Positions 1-8,086 of a DNA stretch of 27,387 nt are shown in pieces. The stretch lies in NCBI GenBank assembly GCA_034211175.1, contig JAXHUH010000188.1, positions 1 through 27,387 on the forward strand, given 5' to 3'. Position 1 is the stretch's first letter. Each line of letters opens with the position of its first letter. The notes beneath the pieces were generated by a model, which was not told the origin of the DNA, ran no database searches, and worked only from the letters and a program-made list of their open reading frames with translations. The translations under genes and the position numbers were made by a program. This DNA comes from JAXHUH01 sp034211175 (GTDB lineage Bacteria > Actinomycetota > Acidimicrobiia > Acidimicrobiales > CAIXPF01).

Positions 1-79
1 CGCGTCCCACCACACCCGACACTGCCGCAACTCGCGCTCACCAACAGCCACACGAACCCATCAACCACTCACCGCGCGC

Positions 80-589
80 CTACGAATAGCGAAGACGACC
101 GCCACGATTATTCAGGGTTAGGCAGTCGTGAACCGGATTGTCGCGCCCCAACGGGCTACTTGTTGCCGCTTCCGATTGCGTCTCGGCCGCGGCTTGCTGA
201 ACAGTCTTCCGAAGATTCTCTATTCCGCGCAGATCGGGTGAGTACTGGATTACCCGGTACGCCTGCAGGTCGAATGGTAGTGAATCATTTCTTGTTGTGT
301 CGACGAGCATTACGGTGCCGCGTCCCTTTAAGGTGTGTCGTACCCCGAGTTCGTAGAATACATTCGGATTGAGGTCGGTTAGATCTGCGACCACAAGATC
401 TGCTTCGGCGATCAATGATATAATCTGTGATGTTATTGCTCCTGGCCTCGCGACTTCATCCGCCCGGAGAACCTCGAAACCCATCTCGACGACCGTGGGC
501 TTCACGACGGTCTCGTACAGGGCACGAAAATGCTCATGCTCCTCCGAGCCGGGAGATCGAATGGGCATGATCACGAAACATGAGGCCAT
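80..589 (-). CDS. TIR / nucleoside 2-deoxyribosyltransferase-like protein
   Basis: 169-residue protein. Seen: an N-terminal beta strand with FVIMP (residues 5-9), an acidic segment, then ADLVVADLTDLNPNVFYELG (63-82) and later PFDLQAYRVIQY. This is the hallmark of the Rossmann-like TIR / nucleoside 2-deoxyribosyltransferase superfamily. There the Glu of the FYELG motif (E80 here) is the expected catalytic residue for N-glycosidic cleavage of nucleotides or NAD-like substrates. Stand-alone members are mostly uncharacterised; some relatives are effectors in phage defence. I chose the ATG at 589 because the open frame runs about 200 codons further upstream but is low-complexity Arg/Pro-rich shadow sequence with no homology. 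The stop is TAG. Base composition is clearly more AT-rich than the rest of the window, and an IS remnant lies just upstream, so horizontal acquisition is likely. Fold assignment is fairly sure; substrate and defence role are inference. Confidence 0.75.
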   Translation of the reverse strand: MASCFVIMPIRSPGSEEHEHFRALYETVVKPTVVEMGFEVLRADEVARPGAITSQIISLIAEADLVVADLTDLNPNVFYELGVRHTLKGRGTVMLVDTTRNDSLPFDLQAYRVIQYSPDLRGIENLRKTVQQAAAETQSEAATSSPLGRDNPVHDCLTLNNRGGRLRYS

Positions 590-917
590 GTAGTCAGTAT
601 GCCACGGCTGGGGCTGTCGTGCAGCGCTAGTGAAATACGGAGACCAAGTCCGGTGGCGGTGGCGGTGGCGGGACAATCTGCCACAGACTCCTGGCACTCG
701 GGACCGTGGCCTACACGAAACCCGTGACGCGTCACCGGGGCATCCTTTCCTTCGTCGCACGCATGGCTGCTGCTTGTCCGAGGTGACCGGCGGGACTCGG
801 GGCAATCGGTCGGGAAGGTTGCTGTCAGCGGCGACAACGCGTTGCCCGTCTCGTTCTGGACCAGCCTCGAGAGCGAGCCCGTCGTGCGGCGTCGCTGGCG
901 TACCGGTGACCGGGCCC
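590..917. other. Gene-free stretch between the TIR-like gene and the IS end
   Basis: No convincing coding region. The only minus-strand open frame is read-through from the degenerate transposase and resembles nothing. A short GGTGGC hexamer is repeated about three times at 652-671. It probably contains the promoter of the TIR-like gene, but I see no confident -10/-35 pair. Confidence 0.5.
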
Positions 918-941
918 TGGGGGTCCCCCGTTCTGGCGGAC
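918..941 (+). repeat. IS3 terminal inverted repeat (orfB side)
   Basis: Begins TGGGGGTCCCCCG and ends TGGCGGAC. It matches the minus-strand sequence of 2177-2154 at 20 of 24 positions. It overlaps the 3' end of the orfB frame, which has no in-frame stop before it. Confidence 0.75.
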
Positions 942-1822
942 GGGTTGGTTGTGGGCAGGCGGCGTTGGCGGTTTCGTAGTCCATGGGGCTGAGCCCGTTG
1001 TTGTAGCTGTGGCGGCGGTGGGGGTCGTACCAGGCTTCGATCCATTCGAAGATCGCGGCGGCGAGCTCGTCGCGTGTGGTCCACTGGTGTTGGTCGAGGA
1101 GTTCGCGTTGGAGGATCGAGAAGAACGCTTCGGCGACGCTGTTGTCGAAGCAGTCGCCGATGGTGCCCATCGAGCCCAACAGCCGTGCGGTGCGTAGCCG
1201 CTGGCCGAACAGCCACGACGTGTATTGCGAGCCGTGGTCCGAATGTGCGATGACCTGGCCTTTTGGTGGTTGACGCCGCTAGGTGGCCGGCTGGACGGCG
1301 TCGGCGACGAGCTCGGCGCGGAGGTGGTCAGCGATGGACCAGCCCACGACCCGGCGGGCCCAGGCGTCGAGCACGACTGCGAGGTGGACCTTGCCCTCTG
1401 CGGTGGGGTGTTCGGCGATGTCCATACACCACAAGCGATCCGACCCGGCCGGGTCGAAGGCCGCGGTTCACGAGGTCGTCGTGGCGGTCGTCGCCGGGGC
1501 GGGTGCAGCCCCGGTTGCGGCGGGGCGGGTAGTGGATCCCGACTGCGCCGCAGATGCGCATGAGGCGTTCGCAGGTGGGCTTCGAGCGTCGTTGACCGAG
1601 CCCGAGGCGCAGCTCGAGACGGACTCTGGGGGCGCCGTAGGAGCGGCGTGAGCGGGTCCAGATGTCATGCACGACGTTGGCGGCGTGGGCTTCGGTGAGC
1701 TCACGGTCGGTGACCGGCTGGTTGCGGCGCTGGTAGAAGCCGGAGGTGGACACACCCATCACCCGACAGCAGGTGGCCACCGGCAGGTCCGGGCAGGCCT
1801 GGCCGATGAAGGCGTAGATCAT
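918..1822 (-). pseudogene. IS3-family transposase OrfB (DDE integrase core), frameshifted
   Basis: Reads from ATG 1822 as MIYAFIGQACPDLPVATCCR through VSTSGFYQRR and GAPRVRLELR. A one-base insertion near 1460-1466 then shifts the frame. The continuation DRLWCMDIAEHPTAEGK through SDHGSQYTS to SVAEAFF carries the DDE triad with exactly 35 residues between the second Asp and the Glu. A TAG at 1279-1281 sits where the family has Trp (ATWRR). After HRRHSYNNGLSPMDYE the frame has no stop before the terminal repeat and runs on to 571, so the native C-terminus is lost or unclear. The end given is the IS boundary. This is the catalytic subunit of a transposase that can no longer be made. Confidence 0.85.
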
Positions 1823-2109
1823 TTTGGGAGGACGTTCTCCGCGGCGAAGTACGCGGCCGCCCGTTTGAGGATCTCGTTCTCGAGCTTCGCGACCTTCAAC
1901 TCGCGCCGCAGGCGGACCAGTTCCTCGCGTTCGGCGGTGCTGAGGCCGCCGTCGCGGCGGCCCTAGTCGAGATCGGCTTGGCGCATCCAGTTCCGCAGGC
2001 AGCTGTCGGAGATCCCGAGACCCTCCGCGACCTAGGCGACGGGCTTCTCGCGTAGGCGGGCCAGCTCGACCGCTCGTTGACGGAACTCAGGCGGGTGTGG
2101 ACGAGGCAT
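1819..2109 (-). pseudogene. IS3-family transposase OrfA, two amber stops
   Basis: Translating the minus strand from the ATG at 2109 gives MPRPHPPEFRQRAVELARLR, then a helix-turn-helix region and a leucine-zipper-like segment ELVRLRRELKVAKLENEIL, ending LPK-stop. This is a standard 96-residue OrfA, which binds the element ends. Two in-frame TAG codons interrupt it at codon 26 (2032-2034) and codon 49 (1963-1965), where family members usually have Gln and Glu or similar. Its stop overlaps the orfB start as ATGA, with an upstream CCCAAAA stretch of the kind used for programmed frameshifting in IS3 elements. Neither amber can be bypassed in the standard code, so the gene is dead. Confidence 0.85.
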
Positions 2110-2153
2110 CTGGACTTCCTTCCCGAGACGACCACCGTCGCCTTAGAGCCGAT

Positions 2154-2177
2154 GTCCGCCAAACCGAGGGACCTCCA
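2154..2177 (-). repeat. IS3 terminal inverted repeat (orfA side)
   Basis: Read on the minus strand it begins TGGAGGTCCCTCG and ends TGGCGGAC, the partner of the repeat at 918-941. It lies 45 bases upstream of the orfA start. Confidence 0.75.
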
Positions 2178-2179
2178 GG

Positions 2180-4861
2180 TCAGACGGCGGGGGTGCCGGC
2201 GTCGGGGCGGTCGAGCAGGAGGTCGATGATCACCGCGGTCCAGCCGGTCTGGTGCATCGCGCCGAGGCCGGCGCCGTCATCGCCGTTGAAGTACTCGAAG
2301 AACAGCAGGTTGTCCCGCCAGTCCGGATCGTGCTGCATGCGCTCGACGCCGCCGAAGACCGGTCGGCGCCCGTCGGGACCGGCACGCCAGATGTCGAGGA
2401 GCCGGTCGGTCAGGTCCTGGGCGATCTCGCCGAGCGTGCGCTGCTTGCCGGTGCCGGTCGGGTACTCCATGGTGAGCTCGTCGCCGAGGAAGTAGTGGAA
2501 CCGCTGGAGCGACCGGATCACCAGGTAGTTCACCGGGAACCAGATCGGCCCCCGCCAGTTCGAGTTGCCGCCGTACATCGCGGTCGACGACTCGGCCGGC
2601 TCGTAGCGGATCGTCGCCCCCTCGACACCGGGCACCTCGTACGGCGTCAGGTGCTCCTTGGACAGCGCCCGCAGCCCGTGAGGTGACAGGAACGCGTCCT
2701 CGTCGAACAGCCGGGTCAGCGTCGCCCGGAGTTGGTCGGGTGTCGTCACCGAGACCATCACCCGCTCGTTGCCGGCGATCGTGCGGGCCCGCTCCGCCAG
2801 CGGCCGCCGGTGCGAGGCGCGCGTCTCGACGAGTCGGGCGATGCGGGCCTGCAGCCGGGCGGCCCGGGTCGGATCGGCCAGGCGCACCGACACCGAGGGC
2901 AGGATCGGGATCGCGCCGACGAGGGTCCTGACCCGGATCGGGGTCTCGCTCCCGTCGGCGGTGAGCAGCCGGTCGTAGAAGAAGCCGTCGTCGGCGTCGA
3001 ACAGCCCGGCGTCGTCGAGCGCGTCGGTGATCAGCGCGAAGTGCTCGAGGAACTTCACCACCATGTCCTCGTACGCCGGCCGCTCGTCGGCGAGCCGGAG
3101 CGACATGAGCAGCATCGACAGCGAGTAGAAGGCCATCCACGCGGTGCCGTCGACCTGCTCGATGCGGGCGCCTTCGGGAAGGTTGGAGCGGTCGATCGGG
3201 CTGATGTTGTCGAGACCGAGGAACCCGCCCCCGAACACGTTGTTCCCGTCGGGGTCCTGGCGGTTCAGCCACCACGTGAAGTTCACGAGCAGCTTCTGGA
3301 ACACGCGCTCGAGGAACTCGACGTCGTGGCCGCCGTCGATGGCGAAGACCCGGATCGCGGCCATGGCGTGGACCGGCGGGTTGACGTCGTCGAAGTTCCA
3401 CTCGTAGGAGGGGAGCGCCCCGTTGGGGTGGAGGAACCACTCCCGCAGCAGCACCGACACCTGGTACTTGGCGAACGCCGGGTCGAGGTGGGCCCAGGCC
3501 ACGGCGTGGAAGGCGAGGTCCCACGCCGCGAACCACGGGTACTCCCATGGGTCGGGCATGGCGAGGATGTCGAACGAGTCCAGGTGGCGCCAGGCGGCGT
3601 TGCGGCCGGTCAGGCGGCTCGCCGGAGGCGGCGGTTGGCCCGGGTCGCCGTCGAGCCAGCGGGCGACCGAGTACGGGTAGAACTGCTTCGACCAGATCAG
3701 CCCGGCGGCGGCCTGGCGGATGACCCGCTTCGTCTCGCGATCGTGGACCTCCGGGGGCGCGATGGCGTCGTAGAACTCGTCTGCCTCGGCCCGCCGGTGG
3801 GCGAGGACGTCGTCGAACGCGGCGCCGGCCCAGGTGCTCGGCGGCGACGCGGTCGCTGGCCGGTGGAGGCGCAGCCGGAGCTCGACCTCGCCGCCGGCGG
3901 GCACGTCGAGCCGGTACCACCACGCCGCCTTCGTGCCGTTCCCGTCCGGGTCGACCGTCGCTGCGCCGCTGATCACGTGGTCGCCGATGCCGTCCTTGGG
4001 ATGGGGCGTGACCGCATCCGTTCCCCAGAGGCGCCCGGTGTTGGTCTCGTTGTCGCAGAACAGCGCCACCGGCGCGGCGCCGTCCGGGCCCGGTGCCGCC
4101 TCGAGGCGGAAGCCGCCCAGGCGGGGGTGCTCCTCGGCGACGATCGCATCCCCGTCGAGGCGGAGGACGGGGGTCTCGGTGGCCTCGGACCATCGCCACG
4201 TGTTGCGGAACCACAGGGTCGGGAGCACGTGGAGCGTGGCGGCCTCCGCCGCCCGGTTGCGCACCGTGATGCTCGCCAGGATCTCCTCGGGTGACGCCTT
4301 GGCGTAGGTGACGTCGACGATCCAGTAGCGGTCGTCGTCGAAGACCCCGGTGTCGAGGAGCTCGTACTCGGGCTCGTCGCGGCCGCGGCGGCCGTTCTCG
4401 GTGACCAACCGCTCGTAGGGGAACTCGGCCTGCGGGTAGTGGTAGCGCCACTGCAGCAGCGCGTGGCTCGGGAGCCCGTCGAGGTACCACCAGTACTCCT
4501 TGACGTCCTCCCCATGGTTCCCCTGGGGGCCGGTGAGGCCGAACATGCGCTCCTTGAGGATCGGGTCGGTGCCGTTCCAGAGCGCCAGCGCGAGGCACAG
4601 CTCCTGGCCGATGTCGCTCAGGCCGGCCATACCGTCCTCGTTCCACCGGTACGCCCGGGACCGGGCGTGGTCGTGGGGGAAGGAGTCCCAGGCGTTGCCG
4701 TCGGCGCTGTAGTCCTCCCGCACCGTGCCCCACGCCCGCTCGCTCAGGTACGGGCCCCAGCCGTACCAGGGGTTCGCGGCGTGGATGTCGTCGTCGAGGC
4801 GGCCCCGCGCCTCGGCGAGCCGGGCGTGCTCGGCGGTGTCGCGGCGGGGGGTTGCGCTCAC
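2180..4861 (-). CDS. GH63/MGH1-like glucosidase
   Basis: 893-residue protein, full length for the bacterial 'glucosidase' family related to GH63 and mannosylglycerate hydrolase (alpha/alpha-6 barrel). Seen: N-terminal NPWYGWGPYLSERAWGTVRE, then SFPHDHARSRAYRWNEDG. The central EWNFDDVNPPVHA and late GNSNWRGPIWFPVNYL are the conserved barrel segments expected to carry acidic catalytic residues. HQTGWTA lies near the C-terminus. No signal peptide, so probably cytoplasmic hydrolysis of alpha-linked glucosides or compatible-solute glycosides; substrate not predictable. I chose the GTG at 4861 because it overlaps the upstream GH13 stop as GTGA, implying translational coupling; a longer frame to 4915 would overlap that gene more deeply. 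The stop TGA (2182-2180) lies immediately outside the IS3 remnant, and may even be supplied by it. Confidence 0.85.
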   Translation of the reverse strand: MSATPRRDTAEHARLAEARGRLDDDIHAANPWYGWGPYLSERAWGTVREDYSADGNAWDSFPHDHARSRAYRWNEDGMAGLSDIGQELCLALALWNGTDPILKERMFGLTGPQGNHGEDVKEYWWYLDGLPSHALLQWRYHYPQAEFPYERLVTENGRRGRDEPEYELLDTGVFDDDRYWIVDVTYAKASPEEILASITVRNRAAEAATLHVLPTLWFRNTWRWSEATETPVLRLDGDAIVAEEHPRLGGFRLEAAPGPDGAAPVALFCDNETNTGRLWGTDAVTPHPKDGIGDHVISGAATVDPDGNGTKAAWWYRLDVPAGGEVELRLRLHRPATASPPSTWAGAAFDDVLAHRRAEADEFYDAIAPPEVHDRETKRVIRQAAAGLIWSKQFYPYSVARWLDGDPGQPPPPASRLTGRNAAWRHLDSFDILAMPDPWEYPWFAAWDLAFHAVAWAHLDPAFAKYQVSVLLREWFLHPNGALPSYEWNFDDVNPPVHAMAAIRVFAIDGGHDVEFLERVFQKLLVNFTWWLNRQDPDGNNVFGGGFLGLDNISPIDRSNLPEGARIEQVDGTAWMAFYSLSMLLMSLRLADERPAYEDMVVKFLEHFALITDALDDAGLFDADDGFFYDRLLTADGSETPIRVRTLVGAIPILPSVSVRLADPTRAARLQARIARLVETRASHRRPLAERARTIAGNERVMVSVTTPDQLRATLTRLFDEDAFLSPHGLRALSKEHLTPYEVPGVEGATIRYEPAESSTAMYGGNSNWRGPIWFPVNYLVIRSLQRFHYFLGDELTMEYPTGTGKQRTLGEIAQDLTDRLLDIWRAGPDGRRPVFGGVERMQHDPDWRDNLLFFEYFNGDDGAGLGAMHQTGWTAVIIDLLLDRPDAGTPAV

Positions 4862-6411
4862 GTTGCTGCCTCCGGTTCGGGATCGGGCTCGACGCGCCAC
4901 AGGTGCCACGCCCACGGTTCGAGGCTCACGTACACGCCGTCGACGAGGTCGTCACCGGCGCGGCGGAGCACGTCACCGCTGGTCGGGTCGACGAGGCGCC
5001 ACGGACGGGCGCGCAGGTCGTCCCACGGGAACCGGACCCGGCCGGTCGCGCCCGTGGCGGCGAGGTTGACGATCACGACCCATCGGGTGGCGCCGTCCCA
5101 CGACCACGCCACCAGATCGGTCCAGGTGTCGTCGCCGCCCTCGCCCCAGCCCTCCCGCTCGCAGAGCCGCCAGGTGCCGTCGTGGAAGGTCCGGTCGGCG
5201 ATCGCTGCGAGCAGCGCCCGGTGGAACGCCTCGAGGTCGGGGTCGGGCTCCTCGTCGGGGAAGCGGCCGAGGAACACCGGCAGGTGGACGCGGCGACCCG
5301 ACAGCTGGCCGTCGTGCACGAGACGTGCGCCGCGCTGGGTGAGCGTCGTCACGGTGGCGGCCCGGAGACGTTCGGGCGCCAAGGCCGAGGCGGCGCGGGG
5401 CTCGTCGTGGTTCTCGACGAAGCGCACCAGCCCGTCCTGGTAGTCGCCGTCGGCGCACAGGTGGAGCCGGATCGACTCGGCGGGCTCGGCGGCGACGAGA
5501 CGGTCGTAGAGCCGCTTGTCGTAGCAGTGGTCGAAGCCGAGCTGCTGGAGGTCCCACTCCATGTCCCAGTAGGCCTCGGCGATGAACCAGAACCCGGGGT
5601 AGCGGCGCCGGACCTCGCCGATCACCTCGGTCCAGTACTCCTCGTCCGGTGCCGCTCCGACCAGGTGGCCCCAGGTGCGGGCGAACACCTCGTTCCGCAC
5701 GAGCATGGCCATGTCGCAGCGCACGCCGTCGCACTGGTCGGCGATGTCGGCCAGCGTGTCGACGACCGCGGCCCGCAGGTCCGGCGAGAAGGCGTTCAGC
5801 TGGACGACGTCGGGCCACGCCGGGAAGTACGGGTCGCGACCCCGGGCAACGATGTGGGCGTGGTCGTCGCCGTGGGTGCCGAGGCGGGTGAACGATGTCG
5901 GGTCCGCGGCGACATCGGCGTCGGTGCCCCGGACGAACCGCTCCGGGTGCGTCGCGGTCCACGGGTGGTCGGGCGCCACGTGGTTCGGCACGAAGTCGAG
6001 GACCAGGCCGACGCCCCGCTCGGCGAGCCGGGCGCGGGCCGTGGCGAGGCCGTCGCGGCCGCCGAGGTGGAGGTCGACGCGGTAGTCGCGTATGCAGTAC
6101 GGCGAGCCGATGATGTCGGCGTCGACGAGATCGCCGAGCGCGGCGCGGAACGACGCCATGAGGCTTGCGTCGGAGCGGGCGATGGTGATCCCCGCCGGGC
6201 TGCGTTCCCACACGCCCATGAGCCACACGGCGTCGAACCCGAGGCCGGCGATGTCGTCCCACACCTCGGCGGGTACGTTCGCCAGGTCGACGGGCCGGTC
6301 GTGGCGGGCGGAGAGCCCTGCGAGCCACGGCCAGGTGTTGATCTCGTAGATCGAGGGGTGCCGGGTGCCGGCGAGGCGGCCCGCCGTGCGATCCTGCGCG
6401 TCGAGCGCCAT
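4858..6411 (-). CDS. GH13 alpha-amylase family glycosyl hydrolase
   Basis: 517-residue TIM-barrel enzyme of the alpha-amylase superfamily. Seen: region I DFVPNHV (139-145), region II DGVRCDMAML with the nucleophile D233, region III FIAEAYWDMEW with general acid E279, and region IV FVENHDEPR with stabiliser D336, all intact. An N-terminal segment IYEINTWPWL opens the barrel and a beta-sandwich C-domain follows (about residue 430 on). No signal peptide, so intracellular. It probably acts on alpha-glucans, maltooligosaccharides, trehalose or sucrose-like sugars; specificity cannot be read. The ATG at 6411 is chosen; an in-frame GTG about 11 codons upstream is possible. Its stop overlaps the glucosidase start by 4 bases, so the two glycosidases are likely co-translated and act on the same storage or compatible-solute sugar. 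Confidence 0.85.
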   Translation of the reverse strand: MALDAQDRTAGRLAGTRHPSIYEINTWPWLAGLSARHDRPVDLANVPAEVWDDIAGLGFDAVWLMGVWERSPAGITIARSDASLMASFRAALGDLVDADIIGSPYCIRDYRVDLHLGGRDGLATARARLAERGVGLVLDFVPNHVAPDHPWTATHPERFVRGTDADVAADPTSFTRLGTHGDDHAHIVARGRDPYFPAWPDVVQLNAFSPDLRAAVVDTLADIADQCDGVRCDMAMLVRNEVFARTWGHLVGAAPDEEYWTEVIGEVRRRYPGFWFIAEAYWDMEWDLQQLGFDHCYDKRLYDRLVAAEPAESIRLHLCADGDYQDGLVRFVENHDEPRAASALAPERLRAATVTTLTQRGARLVHDGQLSGRRVHLPVFLGRFPDEEPDPDLEAFHRALLAAIADRTFHDGTWRLCEREGWGEGGDDTWTDLVAWSWDGATRWVVIVNLAATGATGRVRFPWDDLRARPWRLVDPTSGDVLRRAGDDLVDGVYVSLEPWAWHLWRVEPDPEPEAAT

Positions 6412-6485
6412 CGGCGCAGTGTCCGCCGGCCGGGCCACCCGGTCGTCACCCCGCCCGAGTGATCGTGTTCCGGGCGCCGCGGCGT

Positions 6486-7898
6486 TCAGAGCACGCGGCG
6501 CAGCAGCTTCTCCTTCCAGCCGCCGTAGGGCGGGTAGGTGAGCTTGGGGTCGGGGCGGGTCGGCTTGCGCAGCACCGACTTGCGGTGGCTGAACGTCTGG
6601 AACCCCCACTCGCCGTGGTAGGCGCCGATCCCGCTCGTGCCGACGCCGCCGAAGGGCAGGTCGGGAACCAGGCAGTGCATCGCGACCTGGTTGACGGCGC
6701 TGCCGCCCGCGCTGATCTCGGTGAGGAAGCGCTCGTGCTCGTCGCCGTCGTCGCTGAACAGGTAGGCGGCCAGCGGCTTGGGTCGGGCCTGCACGAAGCG
6801 GATCGCCTCGTCGAGGGAGTCGACGCCGATGACCGGCAGGATCGGCCCGAAGATCTCGTCGCCCATCAGCTCGGAGTCGGTGTCGGGGTCGACGATCACG
6901 GTCATGTCGACGCTGCGCTCGGCGGGCCGGGCCTCGCCACCGAGCACGACGGTGCCGCCGTGGCCGTCGAGGAGCCCGGCGAGACGCTGCGCGTGCCGTT
7001 CGTTGACGACGGTGCGGGCCAGGCCCTCGTCCTTGCGGGTGAACTCGGTGATCGCGGCCTGGAGGGCCTCGACGAAGCGGTCGGCGACGGTTCGGTCGAC
7101 GAGCACGTAGTCGGGGGCGACGCAGGTCTGGCCGGCGTTGAGCAGCTTCGACGAGGCGACCCGCCGGGCGGTCACGTCGAGGTTCGCCTCGGGGGTGACG
7201 ATGACGGGGCACTTGCCGCCGAGCTCGAGCGTCACCGGGGTGAGGTGCGGCGCCGCCGCCTCCATCACCGCCCGGCCGATGGCGGTGCCGCCGGTGAAGA
7301 GGATGTGGTCGAGGCCGGTGTCGATCAGCGCCTTCGTCTCGTCGGCCGCGCCCTCGACGACGGCGACGGCGTCGCTGTCGAGGTACTCGGGGATGAGCCT
7401 GGCCAGCAGGGCCGAGGTGGCGGGGGTGTGCTCCGACGGCTTGACGACGACGCAGTTGCCGGCCGCGATCGCCCCGACGAGTGGCGCCAGCGCGAGGTAG
7501 GCCGGGTAGTTCCACGGGCTGACGACGAGCACGACGCCGAGCGGTTCGTAGCGGTACTCGGCCTTGCCGGGGCGCATGCTCATCGGCAGCTTGACCTTGT
7601 GGCCCCGCGTCCAGTGCTTCAGGTGCTTGCGGGCGTGGGCGACCTCGATGCGGGTCGAGGCGATGTCGCCGACGTACGCGTCGAAGCCGCCGCGGCCGAG
7701 GTCCTCGCTCAGCGCGGCCTCGATCTCCTGCTCCCGCTGGTCGATCAGCGACTCGATGGCCGCGAGCTGGGACTGTCGCCACTCCAGGTCGCGTGTCCGT
7801 CCCGTCGCGAACGTTGTCCGGAGGCGCGCGACGAGCGCCTCGGCGGTCACGTCGTCGCTCGACGGGGCGGTCTCGGCGGCATCGGTCAACTGGACCAC
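6486..7898 (-). CDS. Aldehyde dehydrogenase family protein
   Basis: 470-residue NAD(P)-dependent aldehyde dehydrogenase. Seen: SPWNYP with N130, cofactor-binding KPSEHTPAT, FTGGTAIG, general base E225 in LELGGKCP, and nucleophile C259 in NAGQTCVAPDYV; FGGVGTSGIGAYHG follows near the C-terminus. The compact length and the QTCVAPDYV context resemble the class-3 / fatty and coniferyl aldehyde dehydrogenase branch, which oxidises long-chain or aromatic aldehydes to acids. The GTG at 7898 is chosen because AGGAG lies 7 bases upstream (7906-7910) and the upstream frame is non-coding in character. It is separated from GH13 by 74 bases, and a long hairpin lies upstream, so it probably has its own promoter in 7899-8010. 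Substrate unknown. Confidence 0.88.
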   Translation of the reverse strand: MVQLTDAAETAPSSDDVTAEALVARLRTTFATGRTRDLEWRQSQLAAIESLIDQREQEIEAALSEDLGRGGFDAYVGDIASTRIEVAHARKHLKHWTRGHKVKLPMSMRPGKAEYRYEPLGVVLVVSPWNYPAYLALAPLVGAIAAGNCVVVKPSEHTPATSALLARLIPEYLDSDAVAVVEGAADETKALIDTGLDHILFTGGTAIGRAVMEAAAPHLTPVTLELGGKCPVIVTPEANLDVTARRVASSKLLNAGQTCVAPDYVLVDRTVADRFVEALQAAITEFTRKDEGLARTVVNERHAQRLAGLLDGHGGTVVLGGEARPAERSVDMTVIVDPDTDSELMGDEIFGPILPVIGVDSLDEAIRFVQARPKPLAAYLFSDDGDEHERFLTEISAGGSAVNQVAMHCLVPDLPFGGVGTSGIGAYHGEWGFQTFSHRKSVLRKPTRPDPKLTYPPYGGWKEKLLRRVL

Positions 7899-8010
7899 GG
7901 CGCTTCTCCTCGGGTGGCGGGCGCGCGCCGGCGCGTGACAACCCATCGAACAGGCCCGCACCCCGGCCTCGCAAACCACGGGCGCCACCCACGCACCGTG
8001 ATCAACCACC

Positions 8011-8086
8011 CACCCCCACCCCGAACTGGCGTGGTTTCCTGCTCTGTGGACCGTCAGAAACTCACGCCAGAACGGGGTGGGTGGGG
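8011..8086. repeat. Long imperfect inverted repeat / terminator-like hairpin
   Basis: The arm at 8011-8038 (containing CCCCGAACTGGCGTGGTTTC) pairs with the arm at 8057-8086 (containing GAAACTCACGCCAGAACGGG). The 18-base spacer contains CTCTGTGGACC. It begins immediately after the stop of the BKACE gene at 8087, so it could end that transcript. There is no T-rich tail on either strand, so it is not a classical intrinsic terminator. It could equally be a dispersed palindromic repeat. Confidence 0.6.

Larger units (their letters stand above)
918..2177 (-). mobile_element. Decayed IS3-family insertion sequence
   Basis: A 1,260-bp element holding orfA and orfB of an IS3-family transposase on the minus strand, bounded by imperfect terminal inverted repeats (918-941 and 2154-2177, 20 of 24 positions matching). 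Length and two-frame organisation are typical of IS3. It is inactive: two amber codons in orfA, one amber and one single-base frameshift in orfB. No clear 3-4-bp target duplication is visible at these boundaries. Both flanks carry TGACC outside the repeat (907-911 plus strand; 2182-2178 minus strand), so the original ends may have been slightly further out with a later GGGCCC insertion on one side. The right boundary abuts the stop codon of the neighbouring glucosidase gene. Confidence 0.85.

Noticed and set aside
652..671. GGTGGC repeats as a CRISPR or origin iteron
   Set aside because: Only about three 6-base copies with no spacers; a simple-sequence run.
589..1216. N-terminal extension of the TIR-like frame to 1216
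   Set aside because: The extra 209 residues are Arg/Pro-rich, run antisense-frame through the IS orfB, and match no family; ATG 589 gives the normal family start.
918..2177. Amber recoding (TAG read as an amino acid) explaining the IS stops
   Set aside because: TAG is used as an ordinary terminator in this window (TIR-like gene at 80-82, E2 at 10550-10552, PhyH gene at 15863-15865), and orfB also has a frameshift, so decay is simpler.
2732..4294. 520-codon plus-strand open frame antisense to the glucosidase
   Set aside because: Composition (E, V, R, G, H rich) is the expected antisense image of a high-GC gene; no motif or ribosome binding site. Same for plus-strand frames at 4852-6462, 6459-8234, 7793-9250, 11193-13199, 13971-15752, 22925-24889 and 24390-26165.
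2277..4733. Very long second open frame (818 codons) on the minus strand overlapping the glucosidase
   Set aside because: Arg/Pro/Gly/Ala-only composition typical of a GC-rich shadow frame; the other frame carries clear enzyme motifs.
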